Origin: DSVZ01 sp964568145
Lineage (GTDB): Bacteria > Verrucomicrobiota > Verrucomicrobiia > Limisphaerales > J093
Length of the DNA stretch: 64,000 nucleotides
Assembly: GCA_964568145.1 (NCBI GenBank)
Contig: CAZMOZ010000014.1
Location: 45,527-109,526 of the forward strand
Direction: 5' to 3'
Shown here: piece after piece, positions 35,573 through 44,328 of the stretch
How the letters are laid out: the number at the start of each line of letters is the position of its first letter
Position numbering within the stretch: the stretch's first letter is position 1
The notes under the pieces: generated by a model
What the model saw: only the letters and a program-made list of their open reading frames with translations
Database searches by the model: none
What the model was told of the DNA's origin: nothing
Position numbers and translations under genes: made by a program

Positions 35573-36748
35573 ATGAGTGCCGCCGTCGAGCTCGTGCCGC
35601 TGTCCCGCAACGCCCGGGACATTCGCCGCTTTCTGCGCGTGCCTTACGGCTTGTACAGCCCGAACTCGCTGTGGGTCGCGCCGCTCGAGCTGGACTTGAA
35701 GAAGGTTTTCCACCGCGCCAACCCGCTGTTCACCCACGCCGAGATGCAGCTCTGGGTGGCGCAGCGCGCCGGCACGGACGTTGGCCGCGTTGCCGCCATC
35801 CTCGATCATCACTTCAACCAGCGGCAGCCGGCGCCCACGGCCTTCTTCGGCTTCTTTGAGTCCGTCCACGACCCGGCGGTGAGCGCCGCGCTGCTGGCGG
35901 CGGTGGCGGACTGGGCCCGCGCCCGCGGCCTGCGCCGGTTGCTCGGGCCGATGAACCCCACCACCAACGACGAGTGCGGCCTGCTCGTGGACGGCTTCGA
36001 CGAGCCGCCGGCCTTCATGATGCCGTACAACCCACCGTATTACCCGGAACTGATCGCGGCGGACGGTTTTTGCAAAGCCAAGGACCTTTTCGCGTTTCAC
36101 ATAGACCTGGCCGAATCGCCTTTGGACCGCCTGAACCGCGTGGCCGAGAAGACGCGCCGGCGCAATTCCGAACTGGTCTTCCGGCCGGTGCGCCGCAAAA
36201 CCCTCGCGGACGACCTGGCCCTGATCAAGGAGGTCTATAACGCCGCATGGGAGGACAACTGGGGCTTCGTGCCGATGACCGACGCCGAGATCAACTTCAT
36301 GGCCGCCCGGCTCAAGCCCCTGCTGGTCGAGGGTCTGGTTTGGCTGGTGGAATCGTCGGCGGAAGGCCCGGTTGCGTTCATGCTGGCGATGCCGGACTTC
36401 AACGAGGCGCTCAAGCCGCTGCGCGGCCGGCTGCTCACGCCGCACATCCTGCACTTCCTGCCATACGCGCTGGGCTGGAAAGGCACCCGCCACTGCCGGG
36501 TGATCACCCTGGGCGTGAAGGTGCCCTACCGCGGCCGCGGCCTCGAGGCGGTGATGCTCGCGGAGGGCTTCAAGACCGGCTTCCGGCTGGGCTTCAAAAG
36601 CGCCGAGGCCTCCTGGGTGCTCGAAGACAACGTGGCCATGTGCCGGTTCATGGAAATCTTCGGCGGCCGCGTCTTCAAAACCTACCGCCTGTACGAGCGC
36701 GAGCTGGCGGCGGCGCAAGTCACACGGGTTGAAGCGTTGAATAGTTGA
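35573..36748 (+). CDS. GNAT-fold N-acyltransferase-like protein
   Basis: 391 residues from ATG 35573; earlier in-frame codons run into repeat R2 and do not look like protein. The C-terminal half has a GNAT-like acyl-CoA loop (GVKVPYRGRGLEAVML) and a closing ASWVLEDNVAMCRFMEIFGG, the usual 'neighbour Asn' strand of acetyltransferases. The N-terminal half (RDIRRFLRVPYGLYSPNSLWVAP) resembles a second, degenerate GNAT unit, as in widespread uncharacterised proteins of about 380 residues. The substrate is unknown. Its 3' end meets the DUF456 gene. Confidence 0.72.
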   Translation: MSAAVELVPLSRNARDIRRFLRVPYGLYSPNSLWVAPLELDLKKVFHRANPLFTHAEMQLWVAQRAGTDVGRVAAILDHHFNQRQPAPTAFFGFFESVHDPAVSAALLAAVADWARARGLRRLLGPMNPTTNDECGLLVDGFDEPPAFMMPYNPPYYPELIAADGFCKAKDLFAFHIDLAESPLDRLNRVAEKTRRRNSELVFRPVRRKTLADDLALIKEVYNAAWEDNWGFVPMTDAEINFMAARLKPLLVEGLVWLVESSAEGPVAFMLAMPDFNEALKPLRGRLLTPHILHFLPYALGWKGTRHCRVITLGVKVPYRGRGLEAVMLAEGFKTGFRLGFKSAEASWVLEDNVAMCRFMEIFGGRVFKTYRLYERELAAAQVTRVEALNS

Positions 36749-36811
36749 AGGGTCGCATGGTTAAACGGGCTGCGCCGCCAGTTCCATTTAACCTTTCACC
36801 CATTCACCCTT
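36728..36811. repeat. Paired inverted repeat R7 at a convergent gene junction
   Basis: GGTTGAAGCGTTGAATAGTTG and GGTTAAACGGG on one side face CCATTTAACCTTTCACCC and ATTCACCC on the other. The two halves are degenerate inverted copies of a GGTTGAA-like unit. The repeat spans the end of the GNAT gene and the gap before the DUF456 stop. Confidence 0.5.
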
Positions 36812-36834
36812 CCGCCCGCCCCGTCTCCAGGACC

Positions 36835-37329
36835 TCACGAACGCCACGCCACATTCACCACAAACAGCGCGATCATCGCGACGCAGCACGCCAGCTTGCC
36901 CATCGCGCCGGCCAGCAGCCCAAACACCGCGCCCGCACCCGCACGGGAAGCCGGGCGCAATTCGCGGCCGCCCAGCAACTCGCCCACCGTGGCGCCCACG
37001 AACGGCCCGGCCACGATGCCCAGCGGCCCGGTGAAGAGGCCCAGCACGGCGCCCACCGCGGCGCCCGTCATCCCGCGCCAGGTTGCGCCGAGCTTGCGCG
37101 CGCCCGCCAGCGTGGCCAGGTAATCCAGCGCCAGCGCCGCCACCACCAGCCCGGCCAGCGTGGCCAGCACGAGGTTGCTCACGCTGTGTTCGCCGAACCA
37201 GAGCCGGTGGCCGATGGCCGCCGCCAGCACCAGCGGCGGACCGGGAATGGCCGGGAGGACGCTGCCCGCCAGACCCACGGCCATGATCAGCAGCGTCAGC
37301 ACCAGCCCGGCGATTTGCTCGAAGGTCAC
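36835..37329 (-). CDS. DUF456 family membrane protein
   Basis: 164 residues, nearly all hydrophobic, with five or six Gly/Ala-rich membrane segments. VGLAGSVLPAIPGPPLVLAA near the N-terminus and GPLGIVAGPFVGATVGELLGG in the middle are the hallmarks of DUF456. The Gly-rich second half repeats a glycine-zipper pattern. The molecular role of the family is unknown. It is a single gene, convergent with the GNAT gene and divergent from the YbaK-like gene. Confidence 0.88.
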   Translation of the reverse strand: MTFEQIAGLVLTLLIMAVGLAGSVLPAIPGPPLVLAAAIGHRLWFGEHSVSNLVLATLAGLVVAALALDYLATLAGARKLGATWRGMTGAAVGAVLGLFTGPLGIVAGPFVGATVGELLGGRELRPASRAGAGAVFGLLAGAMGKLACCVAMIALFVVNVAWRS

Positions 37330-37517
37330 GGCGCAAGACTACGCGCAGTCCGGCGCGGCGCAAACCCCGGCGTGGCCATCGCCCGGCGGGTGAAGGCGCG
37401 GTTCATGGCGAGGAGAACGGGGGGCGAACGAATGACTCCAACGGGCGGATGGTCGCCCCTTGATTCCCGGCCGGTCGCGCGTAGCTTTGACGCAGAATCT
37501 CCAACCCGGAGCACGTT

Positions 37518-37979
37518 ATGATCGCGCGCAAACTCAAGGAACACCTCGACCAGAACAAGGTGAAGTACGTCACCATCACCCATTCGCCCGCGTACACCGC
37601 GCAGGAGGTCGCCGCCTCGGCGCACGTGCCGGGACGCGACATGGCCAAGACGGTCATCATCCACGTCGGCGACCGCTTCGCCATGGCGGTGCTGCCCGCC
37701 AACCGCAAGGTGGTGTTGCACGACCTGATCGAACTGACCGGGAACAAGGACGTGCGGTTCGCCACCGAAGCCGAGTTCGCCAGCCGTTTCCCGGATTGCG
37801 AGGTCGGCGCGATGCCGCCGTTCGGCAACCTGTACGGGATGGACGTGTACGTCGCCCCCGCGCTGGCAGCCGCCGAGCGGATCGCCTTCAACGCCGGCTC
37901 GCACACCGAGGTCATCCAGATGACGTACGAGGACTTCGCCCGGCTGGTCCGCCCGCGGGTCGTGAGCTTCACGACCTGA
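37518..37979 (+). CDS. YbaK/ProX-type aminoacyl-tRNA deacylase domain protein
   Basis: 153 residues forming a single YbaK domain. It shows the expected HSPAYTAQEVAASAHVPG segment, the Lys of MAKTVIIHVGDRFAMAVLPA, the GAMPPFGNLYGMDVYV loop and NAGSHTEVIQM. Family members hydrolyse mischarged tRNA such as Cys-tRNA(Pro) or Ala-tRNA(Pro) in the cytoplasm. Which tRNA this one edits cannot be decided. It is a stand-alone gene upstream of the helicase. Confidence 0.85.
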   Translation: MIARKLKEHLDQNKVKYVTITHSPAYTAQEVAASAHVPGRDMAKTVIIHVGDRFAMAVLPANRKVVLHDLIELTGNKDVRFATEAEFASRFPDCEVGAMPPFGNLYGMDVYVAPALAAAERIAFNAGSHTEVIQMTYEDFARLVRPRVVSFTT

Positions 37980-38022
37980 ATCGGCAGACGCGTCCCGGCC
38001 CTTTGCTTGGCAGTCCTTGACT

Positions 38023-38050
38023 GGGTGGGGCGAGACTCCGCCGAGCCCGC
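38023..38050. repeat. Repeat family R3, copy 1
   Basis: GGGTGGGGCGAGACTCCGCC followed by GAGCCCG. Similar sequences occur at 43202-43230 and 53800-53825, each in a gap ahead of a plus-strand gene. Confidence 0.7.
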
Positions 38051-38164
38051 ATTTCTTGAGGCGCGGACGTTTACCTCCGCGGGTGAGACAGTCGCGCTCG
38101 TGGATTTCGGCTGGTCTGCCGGGCCGCGTGCGGTTGAATCCTGGGCGTGTCGCGCGAGTACGTG

Positions 38165-40276
38165 ATGCAGCCGTTCCGCCCGGAGGTCAATCTGCGGATT
38201 GACTACGCGGCGGAGCTCAACCCGCAGCAGTTCGCCGCCGTCACGGCGCCGCCGGGCCCGGCCCTGGTGATCGCCGGCGCCGGGGCGGGCAAGACCCGCA
38301 CGCTGGTCTATCGCGTGGCGTTCCTGCTCGAGCAGGGCGTCGCGCCAGAGAACATCCTGCTGCTCACCTTCACGAACAAGGCCGCCCGCGAGATGATGTG
38401 CCGAGTGGCCGAGCTGGTGGGCCGCGACCTGGCCGCGCTGTGGGGCGGCACCTTCCACGCCATCGGGCATCGCATCCTGCGCCGCCACGCCGAACTGCTC
38501 GGCTACCGCCGCGATTTCACCATCCTCGACCGCGAAGATGCCCGCGACCTGGTGAGCGCGTGCCTGGGGGAGGCGGAGGTTGACGTGAAGGCCACGCGCT
38601 TCCCCAAGGCGGACGTGTTGGGCGACCTGTTTTCGCTGGCGGTCAACACCGCGCAGCCGCTAGTCAAGGTGCTCGAGCGGCAGTTCCGGCATTTCCTCCA
38701 ACTGGCGCCGCAGATCGAGGACCTCGCCCGCCGTTACGCGGACCGCAAACGCGCCACGAACGTGATGGACTTCGACGACCTGCTGGTGCTCTGGCTGCGG
38801 CTGCTGCGGGAACACCCGACGGTGTGCGAGCATTACCAGCGCCGCTTCCAGTTCCTGCTGGTGGACGAATACCAGGACACCAACCAGCTTCAGGGCGACA
38901 TCGTGGATCTGCTCGCCGCCCGGCACCACAACGTGATGGCGGTGGGCGACGACTCGCAAAGCATCTACTCGTGGCGCGGGGCGAACTTCCTGAACATCCT
39001 GCGCTTCCCGGAGCGCCACCCCGGCACGACGATCCACCGCATCGAGACCAATTACCGCAGCACGCCGGAAATCCTCACGCTGGCCAACGCCGCCATCGCG
39101 GCGAACGTGAACCAGCACAAGAAAGAGCTGCGCCCCGTCCGGCCCAGCGGTCCGAAACCGGTGCTCGTGGTTTGCACAGACGCGCACCAGCAGGCGGCCT
39201 TCGTGGCCCAGCGGGTGCTGGAGTTGCGCGAGTCCGGCCTGGCGCTGGACGAGACGGCGGTGCTGTACCGCGCGCACTTTCACGCCATGGAACTCCAGAT
39301 GGAACTCACGCGGCGCAACATCCCGTTCAGCATCACCAGCGGCATCCGGTTCTTCGAACAGGCGCACATCAAGGACGTGGCGGCCTGGCTCAAGCTGGTC
39401 TGCAATCCGCGCGACGAAATGGCCTTCAAACGCCTGGCCCGCCTGCTGCCCGGCATCGGACCAAAGGCCGCCGACAGATTATGGAACGCCCTGGTCGTCC
39501 AGCTCCCGCCCGTGCCGTCCGGCGAAGCGGGCGCTGCGCCCGAGTCCGACACAGACGTGGCGGCGGCCTGGAATCCAGAAGGCGAGGCCCTCCCCGCCGC
39601 GCCGGCAACGACCCCGCCCGCGAACGCGAACGCGTTTCAACTCGCGACCGCGCTGCAAGCGCTCGCGCCGGTGGTGCCGAAGAAGGCGCAGGTTGCGTGG
39701 GCGCAGTTCACCGCCACCGTGGCGCAGTTGGAGCCGGACACGAGCCGGCGTGACACGGCGGGCATGATCCAACTGGTGCTCGAGGCGGTGTACGAGGATT
39801 ACCTTCACGCCACCTACCAGAACGCCGAGGCGCGCCTCGAGGATTTGGCGCAGTTGGCCGCCTTTGCCCGGCAGTTTGCCACGCCGGAGGATTTTCTGGC
39901 CCAACTGGCGTTGCTCAGCAGCGTCGAGGCCGAGGCGGAGACCAACGCCGCCCGTGACGACGAGCGGCTGCGGCTTTCAACCATCCACCAGGCCAAGGGC
40001 CTCGAGTTCGGCGTGGTGTTCGTCATCATGCTGTGCGAGGGCCTGTTCCCGTCCGCACGCTCGCTCGAGGATCCGGCCAACGAGGAGGAGGAACGCCGCC
40101 TGTTTTACGTGGCGGTGACGCGCGCCAGGAACGAGCTGTACCTCAGCTATCCGCTGGTGCGGACCGCCGGCGCCCAAGACGGCGACATGCTGCAACACCC
40201 CTCGCGGTTTCTCGGCGAACTGCCCCGCGACTTGCTGGAGGAATGGGAGCTGAAGCTGCCGGCGGGGTTTTACTGA
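38165..40276 (+). CDS. UvrD/Rep/PcrA-type ATP-dependent DNA helicase
   Basis: 703 residues, superfamily 1A. All key motifs are present in order: Q-motif LNPQQFAAV, Walker A GAGAGKT (38-44), LTFTNKAAREM, Walker B VDEYQDTN, motif III VGDDSQSIYSWRGA, motif IV NYRSTPEI, motif V STIHQAKGLEF and motif VI YVAVTRARNELYL. Such helicases unwind DNA 3' to 5' in repair and replication restart. A non-conserved Pro/Ala-rich stretch of about 40 residues (near 450-495) sits in domain 2. The start is ATG 38165; GTG at 38147 adds six residues and neither has a clear ribosome site. Whether it is UvrD, Rep or PcrA in role is open. Confidence 0.93.
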   Translation: MQPFRPEVNLRIDYAAELNPQQFAAVTAPPGPALVIAGAGAGKTRTLVYRVAFLLEQGVAPENILLLTFTNKAAREMMCRVAELVGRDLAALWGGTFHAIGHRILRRHAELLGYRRDFTILDREDARDLVSACLGEAEVDVKATRFPKADVLGDLFSLAVNTAQPLVKVLERQFRHFLQLAPQIEDLARRYADRKRATNVMDFDDLLVLWLRLLREHPTVCEHYQRRFQFLLVDEYQDTNQLQGDIVDLLAARHHNVMAVGDDSQSIYSWRGANFLNILRFPERHPGTTIHRIETNYRSTPEILTLANAAIAANVNQHKKELRPVRPSGPKPVLVVCTDAHQQAAFVAQRVLELRESGLALDETAVLYRAHFHAMELQMELTRRNIPFSITSGIRFFEQAHIKDVAAWLKLVCNPRDEMAFKRLARLLPGIGPKAADRLWNALVVQLPPVPSGEAGAAPESDTDVAAAWNPEGEALPAAPATTPPANANAFQLATALQALAPVVPKKAQVAWAQFTATVAQLEPDTSRRDTAGMIQLVLEAVYEDYLHATYQNAEARLEDLAQLAAFARQFATPEDFLAQLALLSSVEAEAETNAARDDERLRLSTIHQAKGLEFGVVFVIMLCEGLFPSARSLEDPANEEEERRLFYVAVTRARNELYLSYPLVRTAGAQDGDMLQHPSRFLGELPRDLLEEWELKLPAGFY

Positions 40277-40703
40277 GACGATTCCGCAGGCGGGGCGCCC
40301 GCAGAACTGCGACCGGCGGGTCGCCGGTCCCACTACCCAACCGCGCGGCGGCACGGGCGACTTGCCCGCGCCCTTACGAGCGCACTTCAATTTCTTGCAG
40401 GGTCTTCGTGAGCGCCGGGAAAGCAGGGCAGGGAACTGTCCGGACCGGCCTTGACTCGCTAGACGCCGCCGTTCCCGTTCCCTTCACCCCAACCCTCTCC
40501 CGGCGGGAGAGGGAGCAACGCGCCCCGGGCGGCGCCCATGCGGAGGCATCGGGACTGGCGCAGGCGCTTGAACGGCCCCCCTCTCCCCGAGGGAGAGGGC
40601 CGGGGTGAGGGGGAAGGAGGCAAACGAAGGACTGCGAGAACGGATGGCCGTTCGTGCCATTGACCGGAAGAAACTCTCACAAAGAATGAAATGCGCCCTG
40701 CCC
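40277..40703. repeat. Convergent intergenic region with R5 inverted pair and an R2 fragment
   Basis: The 427 bp between the helicase (+) and the IMPase gene (-) hold no gene. Seen here are a perfect hairpin GACCGGCG-GGT-CGCCGGTC near 40313, a reversed R2 end (40381-40400, GCACTTCAATTTCTTGCAG) and R5. R5 is an inverted pair, 40481-40513 and 40578-40611, each arm itself a hairpin (CCCTCTCCC...GGGAGAGGG) extended by CACCCC/GGGGTG. Confidence 0.75.
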
Positions 40704-41516
40704 TTACCGCAAGATTTCAGCCCGCCCGGCCTCCGCCACCAGTCCGCGCAACTGCCGATGGAGGGCCGGCGGCGCGCAGAGCATCGTGTGAGTCCGGTGG
40801 GCTGCGGCGTCGTCGAGCCGGAAGTCCGGTTCCTGGCCAGCCAGGTTCGTGACCACGCCCCCCGCTTCGCGAAGCAGCAGCACGGGCGCGGCGATGTCCC
40901 AAATCTTGCACGCCAGGTTCACCGCGCCGCCGAGCCGGCCGTCCGCAGTGTAACAGAAGTCCACCAGCGAGTTCGTGGCCCGGATGTTGCGGGCGCGTCG
41001 TGCCACTTCCGCCAGCAGCAACGCCTCGCGGCGCGATTGCGCGGCGTCGGCGGACGCATCGAGGCCGAAGCCCATCAAGACCCGCGCTAGGTCGGTTTCG
41101 GCGGTCACGCGCACCGGTTCGCCGTTGCGCCGGGCGCCCCGGCCCAGTTCGGCGGTGTACAGGCTGTTCATCGCCGGCAGGTGCAGCGCGGCCAGCACCG
41201 GCGTCTGGCGATCCAGCAGCGCGATCATCACGCCGAACCACGGCAGGCCTGCGACGAAGTTCGAAGTGCCGTCCAGCGGGTCCACCACCCAGACGCGGTC
41301 CGATCGCCCCGGCGCGTAGCCGGATTCCTCGCCCAGCAGGCCGTCGTCGGGAAACCGCGCGCGGATGCGGTCGAAGATGCACCGCTCCGAGGCGAGGTCC
41401 GCCTCGGTCACAACGCTGGACGCGTTTTCCTTGGTGCGGACATTGGTGAGCCGGCCGAAGTGCCGTTCGAGCACGGCCCCGCCGGCCTGCGCGCAATCCA
41501 CAAGGAATTCGATCAT
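40704..41516 (-). CDS. Inositol-monophosphatase family phosphatase
   Basis: 270 residues. The metal-binding motifs of the IMPase/FBPase/CysQ superfamily are clear: LGEESGY, WVVDPLDGTSNFVAGLPW and the C-terminal KIWDIAAPVLLLREAGG. These enzymes remove phosphate from sugar phosphates, inositol phosphate, histidinol phosphate or PAP with Mg2+. The exact substrate is not evident; SuhB/IMPase or a HisN-like role are both possible. It is the third gene of a minus-strand group after yggS and a small unknown gene, 9 nt from the latter. Confidence 0.9.
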   Translation of the reverse strand: MIEFLVDCAQAGGAVLERHFGRLTNVRTKENASSVVTEADLASERCIFDRIRARFPDDGLLGEESGYAPGRSDRVWVVDPLDGTSNFVAGLPWFGVMIALLDRQTPVLAALHLPAMNSLYTAELGRGARRNGEPVRVTAETDLARVLMGFGLDASADAAQSRREALLLAEVARRARNIRATNSLVDFCYTADGRLGGAVNLACKIWDIAAPVLLLREAGGVVTNLAGQEPDFRLDDAAAHRTHTMLCAPPALHRQLRGLVAEAGRAEILR

Positions 41517-41525
41517 GGTGCAGCC

Positions 41526-41828
41526 TCAGACCTCGGCGGGCGCGGCGGAGTTGCCCAGCCGTTTCTGGTAAGGCGAGTACAGGTTGAAATAGATGCCGCA
41601 GAGCGGGCGCTCGCCATTGGTCTGGCTCAGGATGATGGTGATGTGCCGGTCCAGAGCGATGCCGTGGCGCAGGCCGGGGGCGCGGTCCTGGTAGGCCTTG
41701 ATCGCCTTTTGCATGAGCGATGCGAGCGCAGCCCGGGCCTCCTCGGGCGTTTTCTCCAGGCACACGACGTGGCGGTCGTACACCTTCAGCGCCTCGGCCA
41801 TCTCGGCTTGAAACTCGTCCACAGTCAC
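41526..41828 (-). CDS. Small uncharacterised protein between yggS and the IMPase gene
   Basis: About 100 residues if GTG 41828 is the start. The frame is open further upstream, but that part overlaps yggS and is Arg-rich without protein character. The chain is a helical segment (VDEFQAEMAEALKVYDRHVV) followed by DRHITIILSQTNGERPLCGI and YFNLYSPYQKRL. No known family or membrane segment is recognised. It is 31 nt downstream of yggS and 9 nt upstream of the IMPase gene, so co-transcription is likely. Start uncertain; function unknown. Confidence 0.55.
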   Translation of the reverse strand: MTVDEFQAEMAEALKVYDRHVVCLEKTPEEARAALASLMQKAIKAYQDRAPGLRHGIALDRHITIILSQTNGERPLCGIYFNLYSPYQKRLGNSAAPAEV

Positions 41829-41859
41829 GGGCGGCAGGGTAATGGGGGCGGGGACGGCA

Positions 41860-42576
41860 TCAACGGGAAACCGGCGCAGCCGGGGCGGCGGCGCGGGCCG
41901 GACGCGGACCGAACAGCGCCGTGCCGATGCGCACCAGCGTGGCGCCCTCCTCAATGGCCACCTCGAAGTCGCCGCTCATTCCCATGCTCAGATGGGCCAA
42001 CGACGCGCCGAGCCGCTGCTCGCACTCGATCTTCAGCTCGCGCAACCGCCGGAAAACCGGCCGCACCTTCTCCGGGTCGGGCGTCCACGGCGCGAGGGTC
42101 ATCAAGCCGTGGAGTTCGAGGCGGGGAAAGGCGTTGAGCGCCGCCAGCTCCGCCAGCAGCGCGTCCGGCCGGTAGCCGAACTTGCTCGACTCGCCCGCGA
42201 CGTTCACCTCGATCAGCACGGGCACGGTTTTCGCGGCCTTGTCCGCCTGCTTCAGCAACTCGGCCGCCAGCGCCAAGCTGTCCACGCTCTGGATCATCTC
42301 GAACCAATGCACCGCCTCGCGCGCCTTGTTCGACTGCAAGTGGCCCACCAGATGCCAGCGCAGCCGCCCCGGGCAGAGCGGGATCTTGGCCCGCGCCTCC
42401 TGCACCTTGTTCTCGCCGAACAGCGTCAGCCCCAAGTCAGCGGCCGCGCGGACGACCTCCGGTGGCTGGCCCTTGCTCACGGCCAGGAGCGTGACCTCCG
42501 CCGGAGCGCGGCCGGCCCGCGCGCAGGCGGCGGAGATGCGCTGGCGGACGTGTTCGAGATTTGCGGCCAGGTCCAT
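41860..42576 (-). CDS. yggS: YggS/PLPBP family pyridoxal-phosphate homeostasis protein
   Basis: 238 residues of the alanine-racemase-like barrel. The PLP lysine lies in LLAVSKGQPPEVV. GENKVQEA, WHLVGHLQSNKAREA, SMGMSGDFEVAIEEG and VRIGTALFG follow in family order. The protein binds PLP without known enzymatic turnover and keeps PLP and amino-acid pools balanced. It is the first gene of a minus-strand group and lies 80 nt from the divergent DUF309 gene. Confidence 0.93.
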   Translation of the reverse strand: MDLAANLEHVRQRISAACARAGRAPAEVTLLAVSKGQPPEVVRAAADLGLTLFGENKVQEARAKIPLCPGRLRWHLVGHLQSNKAREAVHWFEMIQSVDSLALAAELLKQADKAAKTVPVLIEVNVAGESSKFGYRPDALLAELAALNAFPRLELHGLMTLAPWTPDPEKVRPVFRRLRELKIECEQRLGASLAHLSMGMSGDFEVAIEEGATLVRIGTALFGPRPARAAAPAAPVSR

Positions 42577-42656
42577 GCAGCGAAGTTACGGCAGCCGCCG
42601 CAGGCCAACAAGACCGGGGCGGTTGACTTGCGGCGGGGACGCGCTTCGTTGCGTCT

Positions 42657-43070
42657 GTGACTGAACAGGCGCAATCCCCGGCCGGCATGACCACCCCGCC
42701 GGCGGCCAGTTCCCGGCCCCAGCCGTACCGCGAATTCTTTGACCTGTTCAACGCGGGCCGCTTCTTCGAGGCCCACGAAGCCTTGGAAGGTCTCTGGCTC
42801 CCGATGCGCGGCGGCGCGGACGGGCGGTTTTACCAGGGCTTGATCCAGGTGGCCGGCGCCTTTGTGCATTTTCAGGGCGACCGGCGCGGGCCGGGAGTCG
42901 CGCTGCTCAAGAGCGGCCGGCAGCACCTCGCCGGGTATCCCGCCGCCCATCTCGGCTTGGACGTGGCGCGCGTGCGCCAGCAGGTGACTGAATGGCTGGG
43001 TCGCGCCGAGAACGGCCGGCAAAATCCGCTCAAGGCCGGCCTGCCCCGGCTCGAGCCGCCCGCCGGGTGA
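42657..43070 (+). CDS. DUF309 family protein
   Basis: 137 residues. The signature FNAGRFFEAHEALEGLWLPM, followed by FYQGLIQVAGAFVHF, marks DUF309, a small all-helical family with conserved His and Glu of unknown function. The start is GTG 42657; ATG 42687 is an alternative that drops ten residues outside the domain. It is divergent from yggS and stands alone before a repeat-bearing gap. Confidence 0.8.
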   Translation: MTEQAQSPAGMTTPPAASSRPQPYREFFDLFNAGRFFEAHEALEGLWLPMRGGADGRFYQGLIQVAGAFVHFQGDRRGPGVALLKSGRQHLAGYPAAHLGLDVARVRQQVTEWLGRAENGRQNPLKAGLPRLEPPAG

Positions 43071-43515
43071 GCCGGAATGTCGGCGCGGAGAGGAACGCGG
43101 CGAGGAAGTCAGCGGCTCGCGGTGTCCGCCCCTCCGGTTTTTCGGAGGCGGAGTTCCGCGACGCCGGGCGCATCTGACTTTTGTGCCGGTCCGGCCGTGA
43201 CGGGTTGGGGCAAGACTCTGTCAAGCCCCGCTGTTTTGGCACGTGGTTCGTGGTTCGTTGAAGGCAGATGCCAGATGCCGGATGCCAACTTTCGGACTTC
43301 GGACTTCGGATTTCGCGGCCGCAGGCCGCGCCGGTGGGTCGCCCGCAACATGGCCCAAGCGAGGTCGCCTGGGCTGCTACGGGCCGCTTGCTGCCGGCGA
43401 GATATTGAGATGCACCCCACGACGCCCCGCGTCACACTGCCGCCTTGCGCGAGTCCGGCCCGGCTGGTAGCCAAAGCGCGGCCGGCGGCAAGGTGCTGTC
43501 CGGCCATCGCCAGAC
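43071..43515. repeat. Repeat-rich gap before pyrE (R6, R3, tandem units, R2 fragment)
   Basis: 445 bp without a gene. It holds R6 copy 1 (43131-43166, CCTCC...GGAGG followed by GAGTTCC and GACGCC), R3 copy 2 (43202-43230) and tandem AGATGCC/GGATGCC units (43264-43281). Tandem TTCGGAC/TTCGGAT units near 43290-43310 and an R2 3' fragment (near 43390-43416, ATATTGAGATGC) follow. Four families in one gap suggests an accumulation site. Confidence 0.65.
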
Positions 43516-44082
43516 ATGACTTCCCAGGAAGCCTTGCAGCTTTTTCGGTCCACCGGCGCGTTGCTGGACGGCCATTTCATCCTGCGCAGCGGACTGCACA
43601 GCCGCCAGTATTTCCAATGCGCGCTCGCGCTCCAGCAGATGCCGGTGGTCGAGCGCTTCGGCGCCGCGCTGGCCGCCAAGGTGCGCGACCTGGGCGCCGC
43701 CACGGTCATCGCGCCGGCCCTGGGCGGATTGGTGATCGGCCAGGAGGTGGCGCGGCAGTTGGGCCTCCGTTTCATCTTCGCGGAAAAGGAGGAAGGCCGG
43801 CTGGCGCTGCGCCGCGGCTTCCAGATCGCCCCCGGCGAACGCGTGCTGGTGGTCGAGGACGTGATCACCAAAGGCGGGCGCGTGCAGGAGACGCTGGACA
43901 TCGCGCGCCAGCGGGGCGGCGTGGTCGTGGCGGTGGCGGTGTTGGTGGACCGTTCGGGCGGCGCGGTGGATTTCGGCGTGCCGCTGCACAGCCTGATTCA
44001 GATTGAAATCGAGACCTTCCCGCCCGACCGTCTGCCGTCCGACCTGGCGGCGTTGCCTCCGGTGAAGCCGGGCAGCCGCTGA
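43516..44082 (+). CDS. pyrE: Orotate phosphoribosyltransferase
   Basis: 188 residues. The PRPP-binding motif VLVVEDVITKGGR and the loop FAEKEEGRLALRRGF are clear, with SGLHSRQYFQCALAL at the N-terminus, as in the compact bacterial PyrE type. It converts orotate and PRPP to OMP, the fifth step of pyrimidine synthesis. No other pyr gene is adjacent; the following thrH is on the same strand after a 246-bp repeat-bearing gap. Confidence 0.92.
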   Translation: MTSQEALQLFRSTGALLDGHFILRSGLHSRQYFQCALALQQMPVVERFGAALAAKVRDLGAATVIAPALGGLVIGQEVARQLGLRFIFAEKEEGRLALRRGFQIAPGERVLVVEDVITKGGRVQETLDIARQRGGVVVAVAVLVDRSGGAVDFGVPLHSLIQIEIETFPPDRLPSDLAALPPVKPGSR

Positions 44083-44201
44083 AGCGCATCTGGCATTTTG
44101 AGCGGGTGCGAGGCGAAGTGCTGCGGGTCGGTGGCGGCGGCCATCACTTGCCGCCCGAAATCTACGACGGTAAACACCGCCCCCACACTGCCGCCTGCGC
44201 G

Positions 44202-44274
44202 CCAACACCGGGCTGGAAACCGGCTACCAGCCCGGCAGGCGATGCAGCCCCAACGAAAGTGGAGATGCGCCCGG
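44202..44274. repeat. Repeat family R2, partial copy
   Basis: The sequence from CAACACCGGGCTGGAAACCGG through CCCGGCAGGCGATGCAG to GGAGATGCGCCCGG matches the 3' third of R2 copies 1 and 2. It lies in the pyrE-thrH gap. Confidence 0.55.
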
Positions 44275-44328
44275 GCGGCGGCCCGCGCGCACTCGACAGT
44301 CACCGTGCCTGCTGGAACCATCGCGCCC

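Noticed and set aside
40481..40611. CCCTCTCCC / GGGAGAGGG hairpins as a CRISPR array
   Set aside because: Only one inverted pair, with no direct repeats or regular spacers.
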